This document shows, piece by piece, positions 49,777-60,320 of a DNA stretch of 64,000 nucleotides. The position numbers and the translations under genes were made by a program. A model generated the notes under the pieces. The model did not search any database. It was not told the origin of the DNA and was given only the letters and a program-made list of their open reading frames with translations. This DNA comes from Petunia secreta. Lineage: Eukaryota; Streptophyta; Magnoliopsida; Solanales; Solanaceae. Within the stretch, counting starts at the first letter, position 1. The number at the start of each line of letters is the position of its first letter. The stretch lies in assembly GCA_029990175.1 (NCBI GenBank), contig JARKIP010000005.1, positions 33,117,501 through 33,181,500 on the forward strand, read 5' to 3'.

Positions 49777-50725
49777 TGTTGCAATCACCAAAGAACAAAA
49801 CCTCCCAAAAGTCACTCCCTCACGTGTATCACTCAATATATGTACACTCAAGAGCGAGGCCTTATCAACTTGGGAACCAAGGAAATCACAACTAGCATGT
49901 CCAAGTTAAAGTTCGGAATGGAATTAATGAGACTCTATGGACGGACGGTTATTTAAAGTGCGCACTTGAGGCCAAAAGGAGTTCTACGACTCTTCTTTGA
50001 ATTCTAATCTCCTCTACGCATGAATACCTAATACGCTAAAGGATTAGTGTCAATTGAGTAGGCCAATTACCCTAGAAACACTAACCAAGAGGTACGGAAG
50101 CAAACGGGACACAAAAACACACGAAACGAAGCCAAACGGAGCCACCCCAGGAGTGGGCGGTCCGCCTCTGTAAAGTGGGCGCCCCGCCTACTCAAAATAC
50201 AGAGAACAACAACAAAATGAGCGGACCGCCTACTATTTGGGCGCCCCGCCTACTGGCATTTTCAGCACAGTCCGAAAATCGTTTTTTGGCTCGTTTAGCA
50301 CTCAAAATCCAACGTTTTCGACTCGTTTTCGATTCTAATGATACCCAAAGATGTATTTGATGATTCTAAACAATCCCCAATAGGTTTAAACCCCAATCAA
50401 ACAACAACAAATCAATTTTGATTCTTGAGCAAGTTCTAGGGTTCTTTGAAAATTTTGGGAGTTTGATTTCTTCAAATTTTGAAATACACCACAAAATCTT
50501 GTAATTTTGGTATCAAAAGAACGGGAATACAACAAGGAACAAACCCCAATGATTTTTAATGTATGGGTGTTCCGATCCAACAAGTTCCACCAAATTTTGT
50601 GAAATTTTCAAGTTTTTCTACTTTTTTTTGTTTTCTTCTTTTCTTCAAGAACAAACACAACAACAACAATAATACTAACACGATGAACAAGGAACGGGGG
50701 TTTGTAAGAACATAACCCGAGCCTT
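49777..50725 (-). other. Element H leader with palindrome cluster
   Basis: Nearly identical to I's leader. Palindromes about 50154-50253. No gene. Confidence 0.75.
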
Positions 50726-50737
50726 GCTCTGATACCA
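50726..50737 (-). promoter_or_regulatory. Element H primer-binding site (tRNA-iMet)
   Basis: Minus-strand TGGTATCAGAGC. Confidence 0.92.
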
Positions 50738-50739
50738 AC

Positions 50740-51543
50740 TGATGCAGGGCAAAATACGCGGAAGCAAACTATACGATAAACGAGCGGAAGCAAGTAAAAG
50801 ATAACAAGAAATCAGGACTAGGAAGGCAAGAAATTAGAAGAAAGAATTGAATTCAACTCACATACGTTGATTGAACTCAAAAGGGAGAAGGGAAACTCGA
50901 ACCTTACAATGGAATCAAACTAGGTATCGATCTCCATAGGTTCCAAGTCGAGACATACACGAGCCTCGGGCTCAAAACAAGAAGGGCTCGGCCTCTTCAA
51001 TGTTCTCTCTCAATTCTCTCTTCTAAACAATGGCTAACGTATGAAGAAAATGGCTAAGGGGTGTATTTATAGTTTTTCCTAACCCCTTGTGAAATGACTA
51101 AAAAGCCCTCAAATGTCATAAAAGCATTACAAGCCTCGTAGGGCCAAAATAGGAATTATACATGAAATTCCCGTCCAAGCAAAACAACCAGGCGCCCCGC
51201 CTAGTGGGAGTAGGCGGTCCGCCCACTTCTCTCCACTGCAGAGTGGGCGGCCCAAGCTCCAACAGAGGTGGTCCGCCCCTTTTTCAGGCGCCACAAAATC
51301 CAGAGGCTCAACTTCAACTAGGCGGTCCGCCCCTTTGAGTAGGCGGTCCGCCTCTTCCTGGGGGTTCTTGGAATAGCTCAAAATGTGCCCCCCGAGCCTC
51401 TCCTTTGGTGCCTATGTGCTCCTCCTTCCTTGGCGCTCCAATGCATGATCTTCAAGACGTCTCCGGAGCCCTTGCCTGGTGTTCATTGTGCTCTCAAGCT
51501 TGGTTCTTGATGGTTGTTGATTAGGCCATTTTATATTGCATCA
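50740..51543 (-). repeat. Element H 5' LTR
   Basis: 804 bp, same family as I's LTR but clearly diverged from it, even though the H and I internal regions are near-identical. Palindromes about 51190-51353. Stem-loop variant GAGCCCGAGGCTC (minus strand). Confidence 0.9.
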
Positions 51544-51984
51544 TCAGCCCTGCGTGGCTTATTTCCATTGGTCGCCTGTGACCCTTTTACTAGTTTACCC
51601 TTAGTGTTTCCTATATAAACCTTGTTCCCTTTTATTGTAAGGATACCTAGTTTTGAAGAATGATAAATTAATGATAGTGCCGAGCACCTTTCTCTTGTCT
51701 CCGTCGTGAGCAAAACCCTGTGAGGGAATTATGGACTTGTGGCTTTCGGTTAATCCGATTGAACATTCCTCTTTGATCATTCAGTTTGCAAGAGGCAATG
51801 TTCTCTTGAGGATTGTTGCATAGTTAGGGTGATTCTTGTATCCCTTTCGATCGAGCTTTGAGACAGGTTCCTCACAGTTCTTTCGAAAGAAGCAAGTTTT
51901 GTCTTGCTTCTATCTTTTATCTTTTGTTGTTTATCTTCCGCGTTTGTGCTAAGCAACTCCTTCGGGTTTGCATTGCACCAATAT
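51544..51984 (+). repeat. K: diverged LTR fragment (R/U5 side)
   Basis: Contains TATA-like CTATATAAAC (51611-51620), GATCATTCAGTTTGC and GGATTGTTGCATAGTTAGG blocks resembling J- and E-type LTRs, and a TCTATCTTTTATC end segment. Its start is cut by H and its end by L. No gene is seen. Confidence 0.6.
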
Positions 51985-52764
51985 CCATCTTCACTTGATA
52001 TGGAAGGGTATGGAAGAAGGCCTCGGGAGCGACTTGAAGACTATGCTCTGGTGCGCCATGGATGGAGGACCTTCTAGTACACTTGTCGAGGCATCCGGAG
52101 CACTTTTGGAAGCAACTCAAGAGGCCACAGCACCAGGCGGACCGCCTACTCAACTAGGCCGGCCGCCTAGTTTTTGATCACTCTTTTGATTTCCACTAGG
52201 CGGGTCCGCCTCTGTAAAACGGGCGGACCGCCTACTCCAAAGGGGCTGGCCGCCCACTCCAAGTAGGCTGACCGCCTACTCCACTAGGCTGGGCGCCTAG
52301 TGGGGCGCCTACTAGGCTGAGAGGTGCGGGAATTCCTAGTTATTTGCTATGCGTTGGACAACTATAGCCCTATGAGGCCTTTATTGTTTTAACCCACTTT
52401 AGGGGTATTTTTGAGCTTTCATTACATGTAAGTTAAGTCTATAAATACTTCACAAACCTATTCAAACCTTAGTCTACCTTGAATTATATGAATGATGAAA
52501 AGAAACTATCTCTTGTTTGGAGAATCCTTTGTCTTGGTTGCTTGAATTCACTAGTGGAACCTAGTTGAGTCTTGAACCAAAAACACGATCATTCTATTTG
52601 CGAGTCCCAAGTGTGACTCGAGGGTAGTTGCATAGTGTAGGTCCTCCTTGACACCGATACGAGGGTATTATGGAACGAGTTCTCCATAGTTACTTCGTAG
52701 GGAGTTCGAGTAGTGTCTCGCTCTTTATCTTTATTTCCGCGTTTCGTTTTTGATTCTCTTATCA
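51985..52764 (+). repeat. L: truncated LTR of the A family
   Basis: Reverse complement matches A's LTR from its CCATCTTCA segment to the TTATCA end; about 65 bp of the 5' end are missing. Palindromes about 52135-52308. Stem-loop arms TATGGA/TCCATA as in A. No internal region follows: M's gag begins at 52765, so this is a solo or truncated LTR. Confidence 0.85.
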
Positions 52765-54008
52765 ATTGGAAAGAAGAAGAAGAAGGAGTATTTAAAGTAG
52801 TTTTAGAATTACCTCCAACCTCTTTGTGGTCGCTTCTCGGGGTAGCCTTCTCAAAAGGCTTCTTCACATCTCGACTCCCACTTGCACCACTTGTGTATGG
52901 GGTCTTCCATTCTTTGGGGCGAGTTGTTGGAGTGGTAGTGGTGGTACTCCTATAGCGAGGAGCCTTCTCTTCTTTGAGCCACTTCTCGGCCTCAACCGCG
53001 GCATCACACACATCTTGTAGAGAGTGGAAGATGTGTAGCCTCAATTGGGAAGCAATCTCCCTACTCAAGCCACTTTTGAAACGGATGATAGCTTGTTCCT
53101 CATCCTCCGTTTCCATATCAAGAGCCATCCGGTTCTTCTCAAAATCATTGAAATACTCATCAACGGATTTGGAGCCTTGTTTCAATTCGTAGAGCCTTTT
53201 GAGTTGCTCTTGTCGATACTTGGGAGTCACATACTTGTTGTTCATTACTTCTTTCAACTCTTCCCAAGTGATGTTCATCCGCATCCCAAGTCGTCTCCTT
53301 GATCGCTTCAAAGGAAGCAATGGCATATGTAGCCTTCTTCTCCTCGGACATATCATTCGTGTCAAAGACCCGCTCCAATTGAACCTTCCATTCTAAGAAA
53401 GCCTCCGGATCACTAGTCCCCTTGAAAGGTGGGATAGTGATCTTCACACTATTGAGGTTAGTGTCACGACCCCCACGATATGGTCCCGGTTGACCCCCGT
53501 AGTAGTCTTCAACCTCATCATACTCCCGTCTCAAGTCCCTTCCCATGAAAACCCTTGGAGGTCCTCGACCTCGCCCACGACCTCCATCCATCCCTCGGCC
53601 TCCGTTCATCGCTCTCCTAGGTGGATAATGAGCATCAAAATCATCATCTAAACCGAGGCCCTCCCCTTCTTGAGCCTCATCAACTTGCTCAAGAGGAATC
53701 ACATTTCTTCGGGGCCTTAAGAGTGGGACATCTCCTTGGGGATTGCCCAAGGGTTGGGGAGTGCCCAACGATCTTTCTCTAGCAAGAGTCTCATCCCTCA
53801 ACCGTTGTCGACGAACTAACTCCGCATATTGATCCGGCTTCATGATTGAATAATCACTCGTGCCTTCATTGGCATCCTTTTGGACACTCGGGGTCCTTTC
53901 CTTTTCAAAGACTTCCATTCTAAGGTTCAAGGTTTTCACCTCGGCCAATAGACTAGCCAAGACGTCAACGGGAACCTCAATGGTTGATTTGGCCTTCTCA
54001 TCCGCCAT
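52765..54008 (-). pseudogene. Element M gag fragment (J-type)
   Basis: Start at 54008 (MADEKAKSTIEVP), closely related to J's Gag: Arg/Gly patch (GGRGRGRGPP), central Gag core, Lys-rich linker. A 32-bp deletion near 53307, flanked by TGA repeats in the J sequence, removes the STWWES motif and shifts the frame; the remainder runs in a second frame to L. Zinc knuckle, protease and pol are missing. Confidence 0.88.
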
Positions 54009-54305
54009 TGTACCTACAATCAATCAAAAACAGGTAGAGAGATTAGAGTAAAAGTCCTCACTCGCTCCCTCACCTTTGATTGTCCCTCGGGTTCACTCTT
54101 GTTTTGGGGTAGGTTCACTCAAGCTCGAATTCAAAAGTCTTCCTCGGAGTTGAACAACTACCTCAACAACCAAACAATCCAACAAGTTCCCAATGCTCTT
54201 CGGGAAGAGTGGAGTTAATGGGACTCTATGGGCGTTCGGCTTTTAAGTGAGCACTTGAGCCAAAGAAATTCTACGAGTCTTCTTTGAAGTTATCAACACC
54301 AACAC
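54009..54305 (-). other. Element M leader fragment
   Basis: J-type leader end including CTCCCTCAC (GTGAGGGAG on the minus strand); cut by N's LTR. Confidence 0.75.
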
Positions 54306-55048
54306 TGATGCCGGGCAATCCACCACAAGGAGACCATTCACTCGGAGCCAAGCCAAGGATGTCCAAGAGGTGCATTTATACTTGGAGAGGAGAGGACTTG
54401 AGGTAGGAAGCGAGTGGAAGCCATTCATGGTGCTCAAACTAGGCCTCACGCCTAAGGAAGAAGAGAGCCCAGCAGAGCCAGGCGCCCCGCCTGGCAAGCT
54501 CACTGCCTAAGGAGCTGAAAGGTGCACAGGCGCCCCGCCTAACTGAAGGCCAAGCCAGGCGCCCCGCCTAGTTGACAGCATTCCCAGGCGCCCCTCCCAG
54601 ATCCCAGGCGCCCCTCCCAGCTGTGAAGGCCTATGTTTATTTTACCGTTTTGCCCTACGCGGCCTATTTTGTGAACCTTATTAGTAAGGGTATTTTAGCC
54701 ATTGTGCAAGCTTGGGAAACACTATAAATAGCCATGCTTAGCCTATTTTGAACTTAGTTTATTATTGATAGTTGATGAATATTGAACATGAGCAAGGCTC
54801 TTGGTTATTGAATGAAACCCTTTTGTTTTGGGACTTGTAGTTCTTCTAGCGGATCTAGATGAATACTTTTCCTCTCCGACCATTCTACTTGCGTGCTCGC
54901 GTTAGCTCGAGGGTAGTTGCATAGCGTAGGTATTCTTGTCCTTCTCTCGGGGTGTAACGGAACAAGTTCTCCGTTGCTACTTGGGTTTAGAGAACGAGTT
55001 ACGTCTCGTTCTTATCTTTTTACTTTCCGCGTTTGATTTCCTACATCA
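54306..55048 (+). repeat. Element N 5' LTR
   Basis: 743 bp, TG...CA. Palindromes 54478-54623 of the GGCGCCCCGCC type; TATA-like CTATAAATAG at 54722-54731; stem-loop AACGGA/TCCGTT near 54957-54976. Confidence 0.92.
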
Positions 55049-55050
55049 TT

Positions 55051-55062
55051 TGGTATCAGAGC
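55051..55062 (+). promoter_or_regulatory. Element N primer-binding site (tRNA-iMet)
   Basis: TGGTATCAGAGC two bases after the LTR. Confidence 0.92.
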
Positions 55063-56276
55063 AAGGCTCGGGTTTTGTTTCTACAAACCCCCGACCTTTG
55101 GTTCTTCGTGCCTAGTATCTATCCTTTTAGTTTTCTTGTTGTTGAAGTTATTGAAAGAAGAAAATTACAAAAAAATTGAAAAATTGAAAAATACAAAAAT
55201 TTGGTGTAACTTGTTGATTTGGATGATTTGTGATATGGGTGTTATGGATTCTTGATCGTGATTGATTTCCCGTTACTTGGGTACCAAAATTGTTGGAATT
55301 GGTGAAGTTTGAAAAATTGAAACCCCAAAACCCCTTAAACCCTTGAAGAACTTGTTCTTGATGAATTTTGGCTTGATTCTTGGGTTGGATTGATGTTTGA
55401 TTGGAAACTTGTTATTGGGGATTGATCTTCATTGAAAAACAAACAATTCGGTACCAGTGTTGTGGGATTTGAACATGTATAACACCTACTTTGATGAATC
55501 ACAATCCTTGTTGAAACCCTTTTGTTAAACCCTTGTGTTCTTGAGTTCTTGAGATTGAATCCTGATTTGATTGATTGTTTGATTGAAAATTTGATTGGGT
55601 TTTGTTCAGGAAGATCAAAAACAACTTTGGGTATCATTGGATTGTGAAAACAAGTTGAAAATATCGGATTTGGAGCTTGAAAATCGACTTGAAACGAGTT
55701 TGGAACGAGTTGGGAATGGCTTCAGGCCAGGCGCCCCGCCTAAGCCAGGCGCCCCGCCTGACTTGGCTACTGCCTAAGTCTCAGGCGCCCCGCCTGGAAT
55801 ACTGCACAGTCTAGGCGCCCCACCTGAGTTTCAGGCGCCCCTCCTGAGTGCTGAACGCATTGTTTTGGGTAGATTTTCGTAGGTATTTCCCTTTGTTTGA
55901 TAACATAACATCTAGTTAGTACTACTTTGAGTAACCGATCTACTTGAATAGTGCTAACCCTTTAATTGCTCTTAGGTGAATCGTGCCTAGCAAGGAGAGT
56001 AGACTTCTAAGGAGAAGCGTAGAACCTTTAACTCAAGTCCTTCACTTCAAAGTGCCTAGCGTTCATTGAGTCCCATTAACTCCACTCACCCCGGAGTGTG
56101 CGTGACTCGTGAATAGTTTAGTTGAGTTGAGGAGTTGCTAGTCATCTACGTGAAGCTTTGGAACTACAAGTTGAGTGAAATATCCACCGCCACCCAAAAG
56201 AGTGATCCGAGTGAACACAAGTGAGGGAGCGCGTGAGGTGTTTTAACTAACTCTTGTTTCTTTCTTTGTAGGTACA
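55063..56276 (+). other. Element N leader with palindrome cluster
   Basis: No supported gene. Palindromes about 55729-55835 are GGCGCCCCGCC types, as in its LTR. GTGAGGGAG at 56221 and TTTCTTTGTAGGTAC just before gag. Confidence 0.78.
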
Positions 56277-56858
56277 ATGGCCAATGAAGGTCAAGAATTC
56301 ATTAAGGAGGCCTTGGCTAATCTTCTTGCCAAGATGGACCTCATGAACCAAAGGATTGACTCTCTTGAAAAGGGAGCCTCGAGTACTCAAGGTGAACATG
56401 GGACCCCGAGTGTCCCAATTGAAAAGGGGACCCCGAGTGTCCAAATTGAGACCGGTGAAGGCTCAAGTAGCCCTACCTTTACCCCGGAGCAAGTTGTTGA
56501 ATTGCTCAATCAACAACGGGTAAAGGAGGATCGAGAGAGACTTGAACGAACGGGCATTCCCCGTATCTTGGATAATCCCCCAAGAAACTTTCCACTACCA
56601 AGACCCGTCCGAAATGTGCAACCTCTTGAGCAAGTTGTTGAGGCTCAAGAAGGGGAGGAAGTTGATTATGGTGACGATGTGTATGGGTTTGATGATCACT
56701 TTCAACCAAGGCGAGCTATGAATTGGGGTCGAAATGTGGATCGGGGTAGAGGCCGAGGTCGAGGGCCACCCTTAGGATATGGAGGGAGGAATGCTAGAAG
56801 GGACTATGTTGCTTATGATGATCACCATGGAGGCCAACCGGAGCCATTCCAAGGGGGT
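56277..56858 (+). pseudogene. Element N Gag N-terminal fragment
   Basis: MANEGQEFIKEALANLLAK, VPIEKGTPSV repeats, acidic stretch and Arg/Gly patch (GRNVDRGRGRGRGPP), very close to B and A. Ends at O's LTR insertion within GGRDNNN; the Gag core is not present. Confidence 0.9.
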
Positions 56859-57596
56859 TGATGCCGGGCAAACTACGAGACCCTTCACACGGGGCCAAGC
56901 TAAGGAGACCCAAGGAGCACATCTACACTTGATAAGGAAGGGCCTAGAAGAAGGAAGCGATTGGAAGCCGTTCCGAGTGCTCAAAGCGCAAGGGGAGCAG
57001 CCCAGTCATCCAGGCGCTCCGCCCAGTGATCCAGGCGCTCCTCCTCAAGATGCCTTGGCCTAGGCGCTCCGCCCCAACTCTGGGCGCCCCGCCCAGGCCA
57101 CCCCACTGGTCATTTTCATGGGCGCTCCGCCCTAATCCCAGGCGCTCCGCCCGAATAGCTGAAGCACGTGAATTTGCTTAGTGTTATGTCTATTTTGACT
57201 TTACGTGGTCTTTTATTCCTAAGCCTAAGTGTGGGCATTTTAGACCTTTCAATAGGTGCCTAAAAACCTCTATAAATAGCTAGATAGCTAGTTTATTTCA
57301 TTAGCTTATTTTTTGAATGATGAATTAACATTGTAAAGAGGGATCTCTTTGGGTTTATGAAAACCAACCTTGAGTTTGGGACTTGTTTACTTCTAGTGGA
57401 TTCTAGTTGCCTAACAACCCCGCCCCGATCATTCTATTTGCGAGTCCTAGTTGGCTCGAGGGTTGTTGCCTAGTGTAGGTGTTCTTGGCCTTCTCTCGGG
57501 GTGTAACGGAACAAGTTCTCCGTTGCTACTTGGGATTAGTGATCGAGTTACGTCTCGCTCATTATCTTTTACTTCTTCCGCGTTTCCCCTACATCA
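56859..57596 (+). repeat. Element O 5' LTR
   Basis: 738 bp, related to N's LTR but diverged. Palindromes about 57010-57155 (GGCGCTCCGCC and GGCGCCCCGCC types). TATA-like CTATAAATAG at 57270-57279. Confidence 0.9.
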
Positions 57597-57598
57597 TT

Positions 57599-57610
57599 TG
57601 GTATCAGAGC
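57599..57610 (+). promoter_or_regulatory. Element O primer-binding site (tRNA-iMet)
   Basis: TGGTATCAGAGC two bases after the LTR. Confidence 0.92.
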
Positions 57611-58298
57611 AAGGCTCGGGTTTTGTTTCTACAAACCCCCGACCCTTGGTTCTTCGTGCCTAGTATCTTTTCTTTTATTTTTCTTGTTGTTGAAGTTATC
57701 GAAAGAAGAAAATTACAAAAAAATAGAAAAATTGAAAAATACAAAAATTGGTGTAACTTTTTGGTGTGTTTGATTCTTGAAGTGGGTGTTATAGATTCTT
57801 AATCCTTGTTGAAAACCCGATGTTTGGGTACCAAATTTGTTTGGATCGGATTGGATTGAAAATTTGAAACCCCAATTTGTTAAACCCTCCCAAAACCCTT
57901 TGTTCTTGAAGGAATTGATTGATTTTGGGTTGTGTGTTAATGGGGTTTTGGAATTGATTATTGGGGATTGATCTCTATTGAAATCCGAACAATTTGCAAC
58001 AAGAATCGTGTGATTCGGAGTTCGGTAACATAGTTTTTGAAGAATCGAAACCCACTTTTGAACCTTGAAACCCATGTTGAAACCCCAAACTTGAAAACTT
58101 TGAATCTTGATTGAGCCTTATTTGTTGGTTGTTTGGGTGTGAAATTGATTGGGGATTGTAGGTTGTATCAAGGAGCAACTTTGGGTACCTTGGATTTGGC
58201 CAAAACACCTTGGAATCGGCCTAGAAATTGGATTGAAAACGAAGAACACGGAGTGAAAAACCCAGGTGTTCTTCGTCCAGGCGCTCCGCCTGAAGTTT
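57611..58298 (+). other. Element O leader fragment
   Basis: Leader without a gene; one GGCGCTCCGCC palindrome at about 58279-58289 before P's LTR cuts it. Confidence 0.78.
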
Positions 58299-59129
58299 TG
58301 ATAAGAATCAAAATGCGGAAAAGGTAAAAGATAAAAGCGAGACGTAACTCGTACGATAATCTCAAGTAGCAACGGAGAACTTGTTCCGTTACACCCCGAG
58401 AGAATGACAAGAACACCTACACTAGGCAACTACCCTCGAGCTAACGTGAGCACGCAAGTAGAATGATCGGGGGGGGGGGGATTGGAATTCATCTAGATCC
58501 GCTAGAGGAAGAACAAGTCCCATCAAGGTTTCATTCATTCAATCAAAGAGTTCAACTCTCAACACAAGTGTTTGTTCAATCATCAAAGTTAGCTAATGAT
58601 TTGAAGAGGCTAAGTGAAGTATTTATAGGCTTCACTTAGGTCTAAATAAAAGGTCTAAAATACCCCCAAAGTGGGTTAAAACAAATAAGGCCACGCAGGG
58701 CTAAAGTTGGAAGTTCAAGCAAAAGTCATTAAAAATCCCGCATGTGGGTCACAGGGGTAGGCGGTCCGCCTAGTAGGGGGAGGCGGCCGCCTAGTGACTG
58801 GCAAGCCTCTGGATTTCCTGAGGCGCTCCGCCTCTTAAGCTGGGCGCTCCGCCTCCTGACTTCTAGTTCTCTGGATTTTGGGAGGCGCCCCGCCTCAGCT
58901 GGGAGGCGCTCCGCCTTGATCTGAAGACCCTTGAGATGTCTCATTTTGTGCCTCTTGAGCCTCACCAAGCGTCCTAGAGGATCCTCCATCCATGGCACAC
59001 CAAAGCATGGTCTTCAAGTTGCTCTCGGGGCCTCCTTCCATACCCTTCCATATCAAGTGAAGATGGGTATCTTGGATCAACTTGGCTTGACTCCGAGTGA
59101 AGGGTCTAGAGGGGGTTTGGGTCTTATCA
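58299..59129 (-). repeat. Element P 3' LTR
   Basis: 831 bp, near-identical to G's LTR. Run of 12 G at 58469-58480 (14 in G). Palindromes about 58758-58918. A purine tract follows at 59130-59141. Confidence 0.92.
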
Positions 59130-59506
59130 TCCTCCCCTTCTTGAGAGGATTTCGTCCTCGAAATCGAAGCATCATCCACAACCTCTTCATCATCATGCAC
59201 GACCTCTTCATTACCTACATCCAAAGGAACCAAGTCACAAACATTGAAAGTATTGGAAACTTGATACTTACTTGGCAAGTCGACCACATAGGCATTTTTG
59301 TTTATCTTCGAGAGCACTTGAAATGGTCCATCTCCCCGGGGTGCCAACTTCCCTTTCCTAAGGTTTGGAAACCTTTCTTTCCGGAAGTGCACCCAAACAT
59401 AGTCACCCTTCTTGAGTTCCACCTTCTTGCGGCCTTTGTTTTTCTTGGAGGCAACCTTAGCATAAGCTTCCTCCAAGTTCTTCTGCGCCTTTGCATGGAG
59501 CTCAAC
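58895..59506 (-). pseudogene. Element P integrase C-terminal fragment
   Basis: GPF-type module (APRGDGPFQVLSK), tail ISRTKSSQEGEDD and LTR-encoded end. Cut on its upstream side by Q's LTR in the codons for MELNAKAQKNLEE-like sequence. Rest of P is outside the window. Confidence 0.9.
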
Positions 59507-60320
59507 TGATGAGAATCAAAATGCGGAAAGTAAAAAGATAAGAACGAGACGTAACTCGATATCTAATCCCAAGTAGCAACGGAGAACTTGTTCCGTTACA
59601 CCCCGAGAGAAGGACAAGAACACCTACGCTATGCAACTACCCTCGAGCTAATGCGAGCACGCAAGTAGAATGGTCGGAGAGGAAAAGTATTCATCTAGAT
59701 CCGCTAGAAGAACTACAAGTCCAAAATCAAAGGGTTTCATTCAATACCAAGAACCATGCTCATGTTCAATGTTTAACATTCATCCAATATCATAAACTAA
59801 GTGTAAATAGGCTAGACTTGGCTATTTATAGTGTTTACCAAGCTTGCACAAAGACTTAAATGCCCTTACTAATAAGGTTCATCAAATAAGCCACGTAGGG
59901 CAAAATAGTAAAGAAACATAAGTTCAGCAGCTAGGAGGGGCGCCTGGGGCTGGGAGGGGCGCCTGGAACATGCTGAAGCTAGGCTGGGCGCCTGGCTAGG
60001 CGGGGCGCCTGGAACATGCTGAAGCTAGGCTGGGCGCCTGGCTAGGCGGGGCGCCTGGCTTGGCCTTCAGCTAGGCGGGGCGCCTGGCCAGGAGGGGCGC
60101 CTGGGCACTTTTCAGCCCTTAGGCAGTGAGCTTGCCAGGCGGGGCGCCTGGCTCTGCTGGGCTCTCTTCTTCCTTAGGCGTGAGGCCTAGCTTGAGCACC
60201 CGGAATGGCTTCCAATCGCTTCCTTCTTCAAGGCCCTTCCTCACCAAGTGTATATGTACTCCTTGGATCTCCTTAGCTTGACTCCGTGTGAATGGTCTTG
60301 TGGGGGTTTGGGTCTCATCA
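59507..60320 (-). repeat. Element Q 3' LTR
   Basis: 814 bp, B family. Palindromes about 59936-60150 (GGGGCGCC and GGCTGGGCGCC types). Purine tract 60321-60332. Confidence 0.92.

Larger units (their letters stand above)
54306..56858 (+). mobile_element. Element N: 5' part of a gag-type LTR element
   Basis: 5' LTR, PBS, leader and N-terminal gag; interrupted by O's LTR inside gag. Its remainder would lie beyond the window. Confidence 0.9.

Noticed and set aside
51544..51984. Host gene promoter or exon in K
   Set aside because: TATA box and blocks such as TTGCATAGTTAGG match the LTRs of this lineage; no coding frame is visible.
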